Of a stretch of 64,000 bases of DNA, positions 24,688 through 34,412 are shown one piece after another. The notes beneath the pieces were generated by a model that had not been told where the DNA came from, did no database searches, and saw only the letters and a program-made list of their open reading frames with translations. The DNA is from an uncultured Lentisphaerota bacterium. GTDB lineage: Bacteria > Verrucomicrobiota > Kiritimatiellia > RFP12 > UBA1067. Both the position numbers and the translations under genes were made by a program. The stretch covers positions 23,380 through 87,379 of the forward strand of contig CAMKJU010000005.1 in NCBI GenBank assembly GCA_946413265.1, given 5' to 3'. The first letter of the stretch is position 1, and each line of letters begins with the position of its first letter.

Positions 24688-25644
24688 ATGGAAGGCAACA
24701 TGAACATCAGCATTAAAAAACTGTCGCTGGCACTTCTCGTCTGCGCCGCCGTTTCCGCGTTCGCGGGGCCGCGTACCGGGCTCCTGCACCTCAGCCACGT
24801 CCATCGCGGCGGCGGCAAGCTGGAGCGGCCCGACAACACGCTCGAAACCTTCAAATGGTGTTGGGAGAACGGCTCGGCGCTTGAGTGCGACTGCCGCAAG
24901 ACCAAGGACGGCGTGGGCATCATGCTCCACGACAAGACGCTCAAGCGCACGGCGCGCGGGATCCCCGCCGAGCTGGCGAAGAAGGACGTCTCCAAGGAGG
25001 TGACATGGGCAGAAATCAAGGATATCGATGTCGGGTCGTACCTCAAGGAGCTGAACCCCGCCGCCGCCGACTTCAGCCACCACCGCATCCCGACGATCGA
25101 GGCGACTTTTGCCGCGATGAAGGGGCATCCGACCTATCTTTGCTTCGTCGACGAAAAGGGCGCGGGTCCCGCGTACATCGCCGCGAAGGCCCGCGAGGCG
25201 GGCGTGCTCGACCAGGTGTACTACACGGGACAGGACTACGGCAAGGCGCTTGAATGGAACAAGGCGACAAAGGGCGGGAAGACGCTCATCTGGATCGGCA
25301 CCTGGCCGAAGCCGAAGCACACGGCCAAGGACACCGCGCGCTTCGAGGCGCATTACGAGAAGAAGATGGACGAAATGCGCGCCAATGACTTCAAGGGCGT
25401 GTCGGCCGTGTCGCTTCACACCTACTACGATCCGAAGGCCGCAGATCCTTTCGTGCCGAGTACGGCGTATCTCAAGAAGATCATCGCCGAGTTCCACGCG
25501 CACAACATCCCCGTCTGCTCCATTCCGTTCGAGGGCGGCGAGACGGAGGAGGTCTACTTCAAGCTGTTCGAGCTGGGATGCGACGGTTTTTCCACCGACT
25601 ACCCGAGCGTGATGTTCTCCGTCATTCGCAAGCTGAAGGAGTGA
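24688..25644 (+). CDS. Exported glycerophosphodiester phosphodiesterase
   Basis: A 318-aa enzyme (314 if ATG 24700 is used, which gives a cleaner signal peptide MNISIKKLSLALLVCAAVSAFA). The GDPD TIM-barrel signatures are present: HVHRGGGKLERPDNTLETF, with the catalytic His and the NTLE motif; ECDCRKTKDGVGIMLHD, with the E/D metal ligands and the second catalytic His; then KRTARG. It would hydrolyse glycerophosphodiesters to glycerol phosphate and an alcohol outside the cytoplasm. The canonical GxPENT is RPDNT. Glycerol phosphate links it functionally to the G1P dehydrogenase and OPA transporter at 34-37 kb. Its 3' end overlaps the convergent regulator by 23 bp. Confidence 0.85.
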   Translation: MEGNMNISIKKLSLALLVCAAVSAFAGPRTGLLHLSHVHRGGGKLERPDNTLETFKWCWENGSALECDCRKTKDGVGIMLHDKTLKRTARGIPAELAKKDVSKEVTWAEIKDIDVGSYLKELNPAAADFSHHRIPTIEATFAAMKGHPTYLCFVDEKGAGPAYIAAKAREAGVLDQVYYTGQDYGKALEWNKATKGGKTLIWIGTWPKPKHTAKDTARFEAHYEKKMDEMRANDFKGVSAVSLHTYYDPKAADPFVPSTAYLKKIIAEFHAHNIPVCSIPFEGGETEEVYFKLFELGCDGFSTDYPSVMFSVIRKLKE

Positions 25645-26734
25645 TTGGGCCAGCGCAGATTCTGTTGCGCCAGGCGCGGGGAGAGATTCCGGTTTCCTTG
25701 CGGAAGACGTTGGAGAGATAGGCGACGTTGCAGAAGCCGCATTCTTCCGCGATTGCGTGCACGGGCTTTGACGGGTCTCCCAGCAGGTGCTTGACGCGCG
25801 CAATGCGGCGGGAATAGATCTCCGTGCCGACCGAATGCTCCAGCTTCTCCGCAAAGAGCCGGTCGAGCTTGTGGCGGGCGATGCCGAGGGCCTGCGCGAT
25901 TTCCGGCGCGCCGAAGGATTCGCCGAGGTGCCGGTCGATGTAGACGAGCGCGGTGCGGACCAGCGGGTCGGGATGCGCCAGGGTGTCCGTCGATGCGCGG
26001 GCGGTGAGCCCCGTCGGCGGAATCAGCACCGGCTCCGCCGGGGCCGCCTCGCCGTCCATGAGCCGCTGCAGGAGATCGGCGCCTTCGTATGCGCCGCGAA
26101 CGAGGTCCTGCCGGATGCTGGAGATCGGCGTGGACTGGTTCTCGCACAGGAACGGGTCGTCGCCGATGCCGAGGACTGAGACATCGTCCGGGACGTCCAG
26201 CCCCAGTTCGCGCGCGGCGTAGACGACCTGCGCGGCGTCGGTGTCGTTGTAGGCGAAGACGCCGACGGGCTTCTCGCATTCCTTCAGCCGGCGGCGGAGG
26301 TTGCGCAATCCGATGCGCGGCACCTTCTTCGCGAAGACGTCGGAGAAGCCCTGGTAGCGGCGGCGGTGGACTTCCGACCATCCGGACGAGAACCAGACGA
26401 CGTTCTCGAAGCCGCGCGCCTTGAAATGCTCGCCGCCGAGGCGTCCGATGGCCGTGTGGTCAGAAATGACGCGCGGGAGCCTGAGGCGCAGGCATTCGAT
26501 GGTGAGGTCGACCACCGGAATCCCCGCGCGCGTGAGCTTGCGCACGGCGGCGAGCCGGGAAGAGCGCCTGCGGAGCGTCGCGATCACGCCGTCGCCGCGC
26601 CAGTCGGAAATGCCGCCCGCGAGCCTGTCGTCGAGCATGAGGTTCCAATGGTGTTCGCGGGCATAGCGCGCGATGCCCTCGAGCCTCGGCAGGCTGACGG
26701 GCTCCATCATCACGAGAACGGAAGGCGGTTTCAT
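25622..26734 (-). CDS. XylR-type regulator: LacI-like sensor domain plus AraC HTH
   Basis: A 370-aa transcription factor. Residues 1-255 form a periplasmic-binding-protein-like sugar sensor without the LacI HTH (VLVMMEPVSLPRLEGIARYA, then GVFAYNDTDAAQVVYAARELG and VSVLGIGDDPFLCE). The C-terminal 110 residues are an AraC-type DNA-binding domain with two HTHs (FGAPEIAQALGIARHKLDRLF and AIAEECGFCNVAYLSNVFR). This is the XylR architecture. The start at 26734 is chosen because TATAAT (26747-26742) ends 7 nt upstream; ATG 26743 overlaps the -10. It diverges from the LamG operon and probably controls it in response to a sugar. Confidence 0.85.
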   Translation of the reverse strand: MKPPSVLVMMEPVSLPRLEGIARYAREHHWNLMLDDRLAGGISDWRGDGVIATLRRRSSRLAAVRKLTRAGIPVVDLTIECLRLRLPRVISDHTAIGRLGGEHFKARGFENVVWFSSGWSEVHRRRYQGFSDVFAKKVPRIGLRNLRRRLKECEKPVGVFAYNDTDAAQVVYAARELGLDVPDDVSVLGIGDDPFLCENQSTPISSIRQDLVRGAYEGADLLQRLMDGEAAPAEPVLIPPTGLTARASTDTLAHPDPLVRTALVYIDRHLGESFGAPEIAQALGIARHKLDRLFAEKLEHSVGTEIYSRRIARVKHLLGDPSKPVHAIAEECGFCNVAYLSNVFRKETGISPRAWRNRICAGPITPSACE

Positions 26735-26741
26735 GCGCGCC

Positions 26742-26769
26742 ATTATATCACATTCCGCGTTCGGGGGCA
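26742..26769 (-). promoter_or_regulatory. Leaderless promoter of the XylR-type regulator
   Basis: On the minus strand: ATGCCC, an approximately 17-bp spacer and TATAAT (26747-26742) preceded by TGA. The ATG at 26734 begins 7 nt after the hexamer. Confidence 0.6.
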
Positions 26770-26817
26770 TGTTGAATTCCACAACTTTTTCTCATTAAAA
26801 TTACAACACAAAACACA

Positions 26818-26847
26818 TTGCCCCATTTCGGGGGGATGATATATAAT
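26818..26847 (+). promoter_or_regulatory. Promoter of the LamG-repeat operon with a dyad in the spacer
   Basis: TTGCCC (26818-26823), an 18-bp spacer and TATAAT (26842-26847). CCCC and GGGG (26821-26833) form a small dyad overlapping the -35 and spacer, a possible operator for the divergent regulator. The leader is about 80 nt, with AAGGAGA before ATG 26934. Confidence 0.5.
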
Positions 26848-26933
26848 TGGGCGCAGTCGGGCACGGTGTGCCTTTCGGCCGGTTTCCGAAGGCGCATCGC
26901 GGTTCGAGAGCAAACAACCAAGGAGACAACTGT

Positions 26934-29900
26934 ATGAAGCAAAGAACAACAGTCATGTTCCTCGCGGCGCAGATTCTGGCGGCGGCCTGTCTGCCTGCCT
27001 CTGCGGCGTGGTACGACGATCCGTCGATCATCAAGAAGGTGCCGCTGGCGGTGAACGCCTCCGGAACGGTCGACCCGCACTTCATGAACAAGTCCGAGGA
27101 CGATTCGCTCCTGCTCGTCAATCTCCAGGCGAGCGGCGACAACGCGCCGACGGTGCTGATCGACATGAAGGCGCTCGCCGACAAAAGTACTGCCGTGAAT
27201 GACGTCACGATCCGCCGGCCCGTCGCGAAGCCTTCGGAGGGCTATGGCGCCGAATGGAAGGGCGGCGCAGTTTCCGCGAAGCTCGGCATCGCGCTGATGG
27301 GCGGCGGACTTTCCTCCGAGACGTGCGCCTTGGCCACGGGCGACGGGAAGTGGGTGAAGGGCATCGGGCTCCTTCCGCTTTCGACCTCGAACGGAATGAA
27401 GACCGACGGACTCGACTTCTCGGCGGATTCGTCCTTCGTCTACTCGACGGAGTACGACGGGGGCGACCGCGGAAAGATCGCCCAGTGGACATACGACAAG
27501 GCGAACGGACGGCTGGCCTTTGTAAAGGACTTCAAGACGTCCCTGACGCGCATCCGCAACATCTCCGTGTACACGGTGGGCGGCAAGGAACTCGTCTACT
27601 GCGGCGAAGGCACCGGGACGTCCGCCGCCGCGAAGGTCGTCGCCATCGACGTTTCGGGCGATACGTGGACGGAAACGGTCGTATCCTCCGGCATCGCCGG
27701 TCTCACGGGTGACATCACGAACGTGAAGCTCTCGAACGAGAACGATGCCAATCCCGTCATGTACGTTCTCTGCGACAGCGGCAAGCTCGCGGTATGCAGG
27801 CTCGCCTCCGACGGACTTTCCGTCTCCGAAATCGTCAAGACCTTCGACGCCGCCGCACTTCACGCGCTCGCCGGCGGCACGACTACCGCCAAGTTCCGCA
27901 ACTTCGAGGTGACGAAGGACGGCAAGACCGCGTTTCTCGTCAATCGCATCGATACTCATAACGCCAACCTCTGCGTGCTTGCCGCATCCACATCTGCTTA
28001 TATCGAATCGGACGGAACGCAGTTCATGAACACGGGCTACTATCCGGGGCCGAAGACGAAGATTGAAGTCGATTTCCAGTTGACGGAAGCCATCAAGGCC
28101 AAGGACTGCGTTTTCGGCAACTACGGGGATGCAAATTTCTCCGTTCTTCTTTACGCTCAGCCGGGCAACACGTATTTCCAGTTTTGCGGCAAGGACGGCG
28201 TATGGGACGGTGGCGTGAGTACCGGCGTCAAAATCGACACGGAACGCCATACGATGGTCATTGACGTCCCCTCGCGGAAAGGAACGCTATTAGCGCCTGG
28301 TGGGACTGTCCAGGGACAGGTGGGCTTCAAGAGTTCATGGACATACACGAACACGGCAAACTGGCCGATTGCCTTTTTCGCGTCGTGCAACAGCGCATCC
28401 GGCATTTCGGCGCACCAGGGCGCCAAGGTGAAAATCTACGGCGCAAGGATCTGGGAACTCGACGACAACGGCGAGACATACACGCTTCTCCACGACTATT
28501 CGCCCACCATCAAAAATGGCATCGCCGGTCTTCTCGATGCCGAAACCGGTACATTCCTCTATGACACACGCGCCAACGGCACCTGGACATTCGCCACTGG
28601 CGGCGACATTGAGACCATCGACGACGACCCCTACGTTGAATCCGACGGCACAAGTGCGATCAACCTCGGCATCAGCACCTCGCCCAAACTCAAGATCGCG
28701 CTCGACTACGCGCTTCTGGAGGGGAATGACCTGCAGGACCGGCTCCTTGGACAGGATACGAAGGACGGCTTACCTCGTTTTTCGGCTTATATCAACGGCA
28801 GCGGAAACATCGCCCTCGCCGGCGGCACTGATACGGCTTTCAACAACGTATCCACCGGCATAGCGACGAACACGGTGCGTCATACAGTTGTCATTGACAA
28901 TGTCGCCCTCCGCAACGCTTACATGACCGGCGTGACGACGAACTGGTCCGGCTACGGCACAACGAAAGCCGATTGCACTACATGCGCGACGCGTCCGCTC
29001 GCCCTCTTCGGCAACACGGCCAACGACGCCGGCACGTCGTTCAATCAATGCACCAAGATGAAGGTTTATGGTCTCAAGATCTGGGCCGGAGACACGCTTC
29101 TGCGCGACCTTGCGCCGCGTTGCATCGACGGCACTGCCGGTTTCGAGGATCGTGCGACGGGCCGCTTCTACACATGCGACGGCCTCACGGCCAGCGCGAA
29201 CGCCCCGACCGAACTTACAGGTCCCGCGAAAGAAGGCGATGCGTTCATTGAGTCCGACGGCTCGTTCTATTCAGTCGTCAACACCTACTACTTCGTCAAG
29301 CCAAGCACGAAAATCGAAATCGACTATGCGCTCGCAAGTATTGTGAGCGGTGCAGGCGTCCTCGGCGGCTACGGCGGGAACGCCGGCATCTCGACGATCC
29401 TCTGGTGCAAGAACACGTCGAACTTCGTACTCGAGATGCATGACGGGAGCCACGCCGGGACGGCCGACAACCTGTTATCGCCTGCCGTCCCGCTCGACCT
29501 CGCGCGCCACACGGCTGTAATCGACGGACCAGGGCGACACCTCACGCTCTCCGCGCACGATGGAACCGTTGAAGGTGACGCCGATTTCTATGAAGATTGG
29601 ACGCTCAACACGGCCCAGGCCAACTGGCCGGTGCTGCTCTTCGGATTCGCGACGGACGCATACGGACACAACCAGCAGCGCGCGAAGGCGCGTATCTATG
29701 GCGTGAAGTTCTACGAGAACGGCTCGCCCGTGCTGACGCTCACGCCGGCGGTCAAAGGCGGAGTGGCAGGCTTCAAGGACGGCAACGGCAATTTCTACTC
29801 CGGCGACGGACTCGTCGCCGGCGGCGCCGTCGAAACGCTCGACGAGGATCCCTACGTCGAGAACCCGACCGGCGGGCGCTTCTTCGACACGGGCTACTAC

Positions 29901-31373
29901 GTGACGAGCAACACTTGCATCAAGATTGACTACATGCCCCTTGTGCAGCAGGCCACCCAGCAGTTCCCGTACGAGGCGGGCAGCTCGGCTAATGCTACCG
30001 CCATGTTCATGCGCATCTACGGGAACGGCAGTGCGGGCCAGGGGGATATCGCCTACGCCTGTGGGCAATCCCTCTGGCAAAGCCTCAACGTCCCCTACGC
30101 ACCGCACGTCCGCCGCCAGGTGACGGTCGACGCCTACAACCTCACAACGAAAATCGAGACGGCGGGGCAGACGATCCGCGAGACGACGATTGCGGACAGC
30201 GGCAGGGTGCCACAGCGGTCAAGCAACACGTTGAAGCTTCTTTCCAATTCCACCATGAACGCCAACAGCTGCAAGGCGCGACTCTACGGCGTCCAGATTT
30301 ACGAAGAGGGGACGCTCGTCCGCGACTACGTGCCGATTTGCCAGGGCGGCACCTATGCGCTTTTCGACAAAGTAAGCGGCACTGTTCTCGCCAAGGCGTC
30401 GAATTCACAGGAGTTCAACGGATATCCCGTGAACAATGACCTTGACGACGCCTTCTTCAACGCGCCGATGCGCGACGAAGACGCCTACATCGAGTCGGAC
30501 GGCACGCAGGGCATCAACCTCGGTTACCTCACCACGCCGAACACGCGTTACGAGATCGACTACCAGATGACGGAAATCGTCGGCCAGATGCGTCCGTTCG
30601 GCGAGGCGGGGGGCGATCTCAACGCTGAGCTCTACATCCAAGGCTCCGCGACCGGATCCGGCAACGTGGCCTTTGGCGTTGGCGACTCGTGGAAAGGCCA
30701 GTACACGAACACCGGCGCAGATATGAACCGCCATGTTGCCGTCCTGGACTTGGCCAATCGCGCGTGCGGCTACAGCGGCTACAAGATGTTCGCGTTCACC
30801 AGCGACACCGTCTGCCCGAAGACGGCCACGAACCCGATATGGATCTTCGCCAAGGGAGGTGGCAACGGCAGTCATTCGAACCCCGCGAAGATGAAGCTCT
30901 ACGCCTTCCGTATCTACGAATCCGGCACTCTGGTGCACGAGTACCTGCCTTACAAGAACGGCGACACCGTGGGACTCTACGACACGGTTACGGGCGATGT
31001 GAAGTTGAACAGCGTGAACGGTGCGAATGCGTTCGCATACGGCGGCGGACTTGGCTACGGCAAGTTCGCGGGCATCAAGACCGTGCTGACCACGAGCCCT
31101 GTCGGTATGCGCGTCAAACCAAACAGGACGGCGACGCTGACGGCGTTCGCGCCGGGTGCGATTCGCTATGTCTGGACACGCAACGGCGAAGTTCTCGCCG
31201 GGGCGTCCGGACCCGAGATCACCGTCGTATGGGAAAGCCCGAAAACGGTGGGCGGAACTCCCGTCTATGGCGTCACGCCTGTCTTTCTCAAGGATGGCGT
31301 GGAGGTGTTGGGAACCGAGGCCACGGCTGAAGTGACAATGTTGCCGCTCGGCATGATGATCATACTCCGATGA
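26934..31373 (+). CDS. Very large secreted protein: beta-propeller-like N-domain plus five LamG-like repeats
   Basis: A 1479-aa exported protein. The signal peptide (1-25, ending LPASA|AW) leads into a propeller-like region (about 30-350) with VYSTEYDGGDRGKIAQW, LVYCGEGTG and VMYVLCDSGKLAVCRL. Five repeats of about 200 residues then start near residues 355, 566, 770, 973 and 1183; each opens with [AY][IV]ES[DN]GT and a KIE[IV]DY strand and ends with YDTxTG-like sequence (LamG/concanavalin-like). A C-terminal Ig-like piece ends LPLGMMIILR. The start at 26934 follows AAGGAGA; the ATG at 26847 lies inside the promoter. It is the first gene of an operon and its ATGA stop overlaps the next gene. 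Likely glycan-binding or adhesive. Confidence 0.8.
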   Translation: MKQRTTVMFLAAQILAAACLPASAAWYDDPSIIKKVPLAVNASGTVDPHFMNKSEDDSLLLVNLQASGDNAPTVLIDMKALADKSTAVNDVTIRRPVAKPSEGYGAEWKGGAVSAKLGIALMGGGLSSETCALATGDGKWVKGIGLLPLSTSNGMKTDGLDFSADSSFVYSTEYDGGDRGKIAQWTYDKANGRLAFVKDFKTSLTRIRNISVYTVGGKELVYCGEGTGTSAAAKVVAIDVSGDTWTETVVSSGIAGLTGDITNVKLSNENDANPVMYVLCDSGKLAVCRLASDGLSVSEIVKTFDAAALHALAGGTTTAKFRNFEVTKDGKTAFLVNRIDTHNANLCVLAASTSAYIESDGTQFMNTGYYPGPKTKIEVDFQLTEAIKAKDCVFGNYGDANFSVLLYAQPGNTYFQFCGKDGVWDGGVSTGVKIDTERHTMVIDVPSRKGTLLAPGGTVQGQVGFKSSWTYTNTANWPIAFFASCNSASGISAHQGAKVKIYGARIWELDDNGETYTLLHDYSPTIKNGIAGLLDAETGTFLYDTRANGTWTFATGGDIETIDDDPYVESDGTSAINLGISTSPKLKIALDYALLEGNDLQDRLLGQDTKDGLPRFSAYINGSGNIALAGGTDTAFNNVSTGIATNTVRHTVVIDNVALRNAYMTGVTTNWSGYGTTKADCTTCATRPLALFGNTANDAGTSFNQCTKMKVYGLKIWAGDTLLRDLAPRCIDGTAGFEDRATGRFYTCDGLTASANAPTELTGPAKEGDAFIESDGSFYSVVNTYYFVKPSTKIEIDYALASIVSGAGVLGGYGGNAGISTILWCKNTSNFVLEMHDGSHAGTADNLLSPAVPLDLARHTAVIDGPGRHLTLSAHDGTVEGDADFYEDWTLNTAQANWPVLLFGFATDAYGHNQQRAKARIYGVKFYENGSPVLTLTPAVKGGVAGFKDGNGNFYSGDGLVAGGAVETLDEDPYVENPTGGRFFDTGYYVTSNTCIKIDYMPLVQQATQQFPYEAGSSANATAMFMRIYGNGSAGQGDIAYACGQSLWQSLNVPYAPHVRRQVTVDAYNLTTKIETAGQTIRETTIADSGRVPQRSSNTLKLLSNSTMNANSCKARLYGVQIYEEGTLVRDYVPICQGGTYALFDKVSGTVLAKASNSQEFNGYPVNNDLDDAFFNAPMRDEDAYIESDGTQGINLGYLTTPNTRYEIDYQMTEIVGQMRPFGEAGGDLNAELYIQGSATGSGNVAFGVGDSWKGQYTNTGADMNRHVAVLDLANRACGYSGYKMFAFTSDTVCPKTATNPIWIFAKGGGNGSHSNPAKMKLYAFRIYESGTLVHEYLPYKNGDTVGLYDTVTGDVKLNSVNGANAFAYGGGLGYGKFAGIKTVLTTSPVGMRVKPNRTATLTAFAPGAIRYVWTRNGEVLAGASGPEITVVWESPKTVGGTPVYGVTPVFLKDGVEVLGTEATAEVTMLPLGMMIILR

Positions 31374-33430
31374 TAGCTGGAATGCATACGACGCGCAGGG
31401 AGTCTACCAAGTGGCTGTTCGCGGCAGCCGGACTGTCGGCGGTTGTCGCGAGTGGCGCGATGAACGTGTCGTTCGACGACAAGAACACGCTGCGTGCGAT
31501 TCGCGTCGGCGCGGCGGAATTCGCCACTGGCGGCGGCGATTTGTGGACGGCAGAGTTCGCCCAGGACGGAAACCTGACGAACCGCGTAAAGGTGTCCGCG
31601 CATGAAGCTGTATTTTTCGGCCGCTCGGGTTCCGGCGCGGGCGAGGAGATTCTCGTCTGGCGCGACGTGCCGCTCGGCGTGGAACGCGGCGTTCTGGACG
31701 CGAAGGTCGCGATTGAAAAACGCGCCGACGGCTCGCAGGCGTGGCGTCTTTCCTTCGACAACCGTTCGCGTGGCTGGAAGCTTTTTTCGACCGACTTCCC
31801 GCGCCTCGACCGTGTGACGCGCAATGGCGAGGGTGACGCGCTGCTGCCGGACTCCGACCACGGTGCACGCCTTTTCAGAAAGCGCACTGCTAGGCCGAAG
31901 CCCGTCCGCCGCGACTATCTCGGATACGCGCCTATGGTCAGCGCGTTTTTCATCGGCGAGGACGGGCTCTACATCGCTGCGGAAGACCCGGAGGCGAGAG
32001 TCAAAAGTTTTGTCATTGAAGGCGAGCAGGACATCCGCTTCGAGACGCCGACTGAACTTGGCGCCGAAGGACCGCGCCATCCTGTCGTGCTCGCGCCGCT
32101 GAAGGGCGATTGGTGGGCTGCGGCGCGCCGCTACCGCGATTTCGCGCTCAGGCAGAAATGGGCGGCAAAGGGGCTCATAAAGGACATCCCGTCCTATCCG
32201 CGCCGCATTTGCGAAATTCCGCTTTGGATCAACATCCACGGCAGCCCGGCCGTCGCGTCGAACGTGCTGTCGAAGGCGAAGGCCGTTTTCCCGGAATGGA
32301 CGACAGGGCTGCACTGGCATCTGTGGCAGCATTCCGGCCACGACGTGAACTACCCAGAATATTTTCCGGAACAGCTGGGCGCGAAAGATAGCATCGCGTT
32401 TTGTGAATCCATCGGGCAGGAGCCGATGCCGTACACGAACGGGCGGCTTTGGACGGCGACGACGAGCGGATTCCTCATGGCTGAACCGTATTCCGTCAAG
32501 CGCGCCGACGGTGTGCGCAACATCGAAAAGTATGCGCCGTGGACGCCGCCAATGGCCGTGATGTGCCCGTCATGTCCCGAGTGGCGCCGTGTCGTGCGGA
32601 ATTTCACCGGACGCATACTGGACGACCTTGGCGCGAAGTCGATCTTCATCGACCAGATTGGCGCGGCGGCGGGTTGCGCATGCTACGACCCGTTCCACGG
32701 CCACCCGGTCGGCGGCGGCGCGTGGTGGTACGACGGCTACGAAAAGGCGCTGGAGCCGATCCGCCGCGCATACAACGAAAAGGGCGCGTTCGTCACGACC
32801 GAAGGCGCGGGCGAAGCGTACATCGGCGTGGTGGACGGGTTTCTCCAGGTCGTGCCCAGGACGCCGGAAGACGTGCCGTTCTACAATGCCGTGTACTCCG
32901 GCTACACAACATATTTCTGCAGCCCGGAAAACAACGACGACGCGCCTGCCGCATTCCGCGCGCTCCAGACGCGCGAACTCCTCTGGGGCAATTCGCTCGG
33001 CTGGTTCCTGCAGGATATCCTCGACCGCCCCGACAAGTGCGGAATCCTGCGCGAACTGTGCGCGTTCAGGCAGAACAACCTGGACGCCCTGGCCTACGGG
33101 AATCTGCTTGACGAGTTGCGTTTCGCCGGTCCCGTCGGCACTTCGACATACGAGTGGCTGGGGCGGAGGCCGCATTTCCGCCTTTTCGACAAGACGTTCA
33201 AATTGCCGCCAAGCAAAATCGCGGCGATGACGGACGTGATCGGGAACTGGTGGCGGACGGCAGACGGCGAAGTCGTCCTTCTCGCGGCCAACCTGGCGGA
33301 TAGTCGGCAGGACATTGAATGCCATGTGTTCGGCACGGACGAAACCATGCGGCTTTCGTTAGCGCCGCACGAACTCGTTCGTGTGTCGCATGGCACCGGG
33401 ACTCGGATTCAATCCAAGGAGGGAAATTAG
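31370..33430 (+). CDS. Exported DUF6259-like glycoside-hydrolase-type protein
   Basis: A 686-aa protein. The N-terminus TTRRESTKWLFAAAGLSAVV resembles a Tat signal. The body has the hallmarks of large GH-like proteins of the DUF6259 group: an N-terminal beta-sandwich (about 30-260), then a TIM-barrel-like region with LHWHLWQHSGHDVNYPEYFP, MCPSCPEWRR, SIFIDQIGAAAGCACYDPFHGH, FVTTEGAGEAYIG, and a C-terminal beta domain. Acidic residues in FIDQIG and TTEGAGE are plausible catalytic candidates, by inference. The 4-bp ATGA overlap with the upstream gene indicates coupling. Substrate unknown; the sugar-type regulator upstream suggests glycan breakdown. Confidence 0.7.
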   Translation: MIAGMHTTRRESTKWLFAAAGLSAVVASGAMNVSFDDKNTLRAIRVGAAEFATGGGDLWTAEFAQDGNLTNRVKVSAHEAVFFGRSGSGAGEEILVWRDVPLGVERGVLDAKVAIEKRADGSQAWRLSFDNRSRGWKLFSTDFPRLDRVTRNGEGDALLPDSDHGARLFRKRTARPKPVRRDYLGYAPMVSAFFIGEDGLYIAAEDPEARVKSFVIEGEQDIRFETPTELGAEGPRHPVVLAPLKGDWWAAARRYRDFALRQKWAAKGLIKDIPSYPRRICEIPLWINIHGSPAVASNVLSKAKAVFPEWTTGLHWHLWQHSGHDVNYPEYFPEQLGAKDSIAFCESIGQEPMPYTNGRLWTATTSGFLMAEPYSVKRADGVRNIEKYAPWTPPMAVMCPSCPEWRRVVRNFTGRILDDLGAKSIFIDQIGAAAGCACYDPFHGHPVGGGAWWYDGYEKALEPIRRAYNEKGAFVTTEGAGEAYIGVVDGFLQVVPRTPEDVPFYNAVYSGYTTYFCSPENNDDAPAAFRALQTRELLWGNSLGWFLQDILDRPDKCGILRELCAFRQNNLDALAYGNLLDELRFAGPVGTSTYEWLGRRPHFRLFDKTFKLPPSKIAAMTDVIGNWWRTADGEVVLLAANLADSRQDIECHVFGTDETMRLSLAPHELVRVSHGTGTRIQSKEGN

Positions 33431-34384
33431 ATGACACGGAGAGATTTTACGAAGGGGTTGCTCGCGGCGGCGGGGATGTCGGCGGCCGGGTGCCAGTCTT
33501 GCCTGACGGCGTCCAAGGGCGCGCTCGATCCGTTCGCGGTCGGCGTGATCAGCGACATCCACACGGGGCTGCCGTGGTCGCGGCAGAAGTACCGCACAGG
33601 CCGCGAATACCCGTGGCAGCCGGAGGCGTCGAAGCGGCTGGTGGCCGAAATCCTCGCGTTGCCGAATCCGCCGGCGAACGTGATCGGACTCGGCGATATC
33701 TCGCTCGCGTTCGGCGAAACGGGCGACTACGAAATCGCGGCGGAGGTCCTCAAGCCGCTTTCCGACGCGGGTATCAAGGTCACGCTCGCAATGGGCAACC
33801 ATGACATCCGCGCCGAGTTCCTGAAGTCCTTCCCCGGGTACGACAGGACGACGAAGGTCCCGGGCCGGTTCGTGTCCGTCGTGGAGACGCCGCACGTGGA
33901 CTTCATCCTGCTCGACTCCCTGAAGGAGCCGACGAAGCGCGGCGACTACGCCGCGTGCACCGGCTTCGAGCTCGGGGATGCGCAGATGGCGTGGCTGCGC
34001 GAAACGCTCGCGTCGCTCGTGAAGCCGACGTTCGTGTGCGCGCACCATACCGCGTGGGACCTGAAGATCTCGGGCCTCTGCGCCAAGTCGCCGAAGGTCG
34101 TCGGGTATCTGCACGGACACCACCACCGGTGGATGACGAACTTCATCCACAACGGGTACGCCAACACGGCGCGCGTGGTCCGCATGATGGGCTTTCCGTC
34201 GTTCGGACTCGACTTCGACGTCGGCTGGGGGCTGATCCGCACGTCGCCGTCGAAGGCCGTGCTGGAATGCAAGGCGCGCGACCATTATTTCCCGGTCAAG
34301 CGTCCGGCGGCGGAACGATCAGCGTCATGGGACATCTTCGTTCGCGACTGGGCCGACCGCGAGATTGGCTTCTCGTTGGCGTGA
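33431..34384 (+). CDS. Tat-exported metallophosphoesterase lipoprotein
   Basis: A 317-aa calcineurin-like phosphoesterase. MTRRDFTKGLLAAAGMSAAGC is a Tat signal ending in a lipobox (SAAG|C at 21), so the product is probably an exported lipoprotein. Catalytic motifs in order are ISDIH near residue 41, GLGD near 87, GNHD near 121, CAHH near 200 and GHHHRW near 225, the standard dimetal site. It begins directly after the previous stop codon. Its role may be removing phosphate from a released glycan or glycerophospho group; this is inference. Confidence 0.85.
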   Translation: MTRRDFTKGLLAAAGMSAAGCQSCLTASKGALDPFAVGVISDIHTGLPWSRQKYRTGREYPWQPEASKRLVAEILALPNPPANVIGLGDISLAFGETGDYEIAAEVLKPLSDAGIKVTLAMGNHDIRAEFLKSFPGYDRTTKVPGRFVSVVETPHVDFILLDSLKEPTKRGDYAACTGFELGDAQMAWLRETLASLVKPTFVCAHHTAWDLKISGLCAKSPKVVGYLHGHHHRWMTNFIHNGYANTARVVRMMGFPSFGLDFDVGWGLIRTSPSKAVLECKARDHYFPVKRPAAERSASWDIFVRDWADREIGFSLA

Positions 34385-34412
34385 AACGGCGTGGGGAAAG
34401 GATGGATGAAAC

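Noticed and set aside
26748..28250. 500-codon minus-strand frame over the LamG-protein start
   Set aside because: Runs through both divergent promoters and antisense to a signal peptide; composition is shadow-like.
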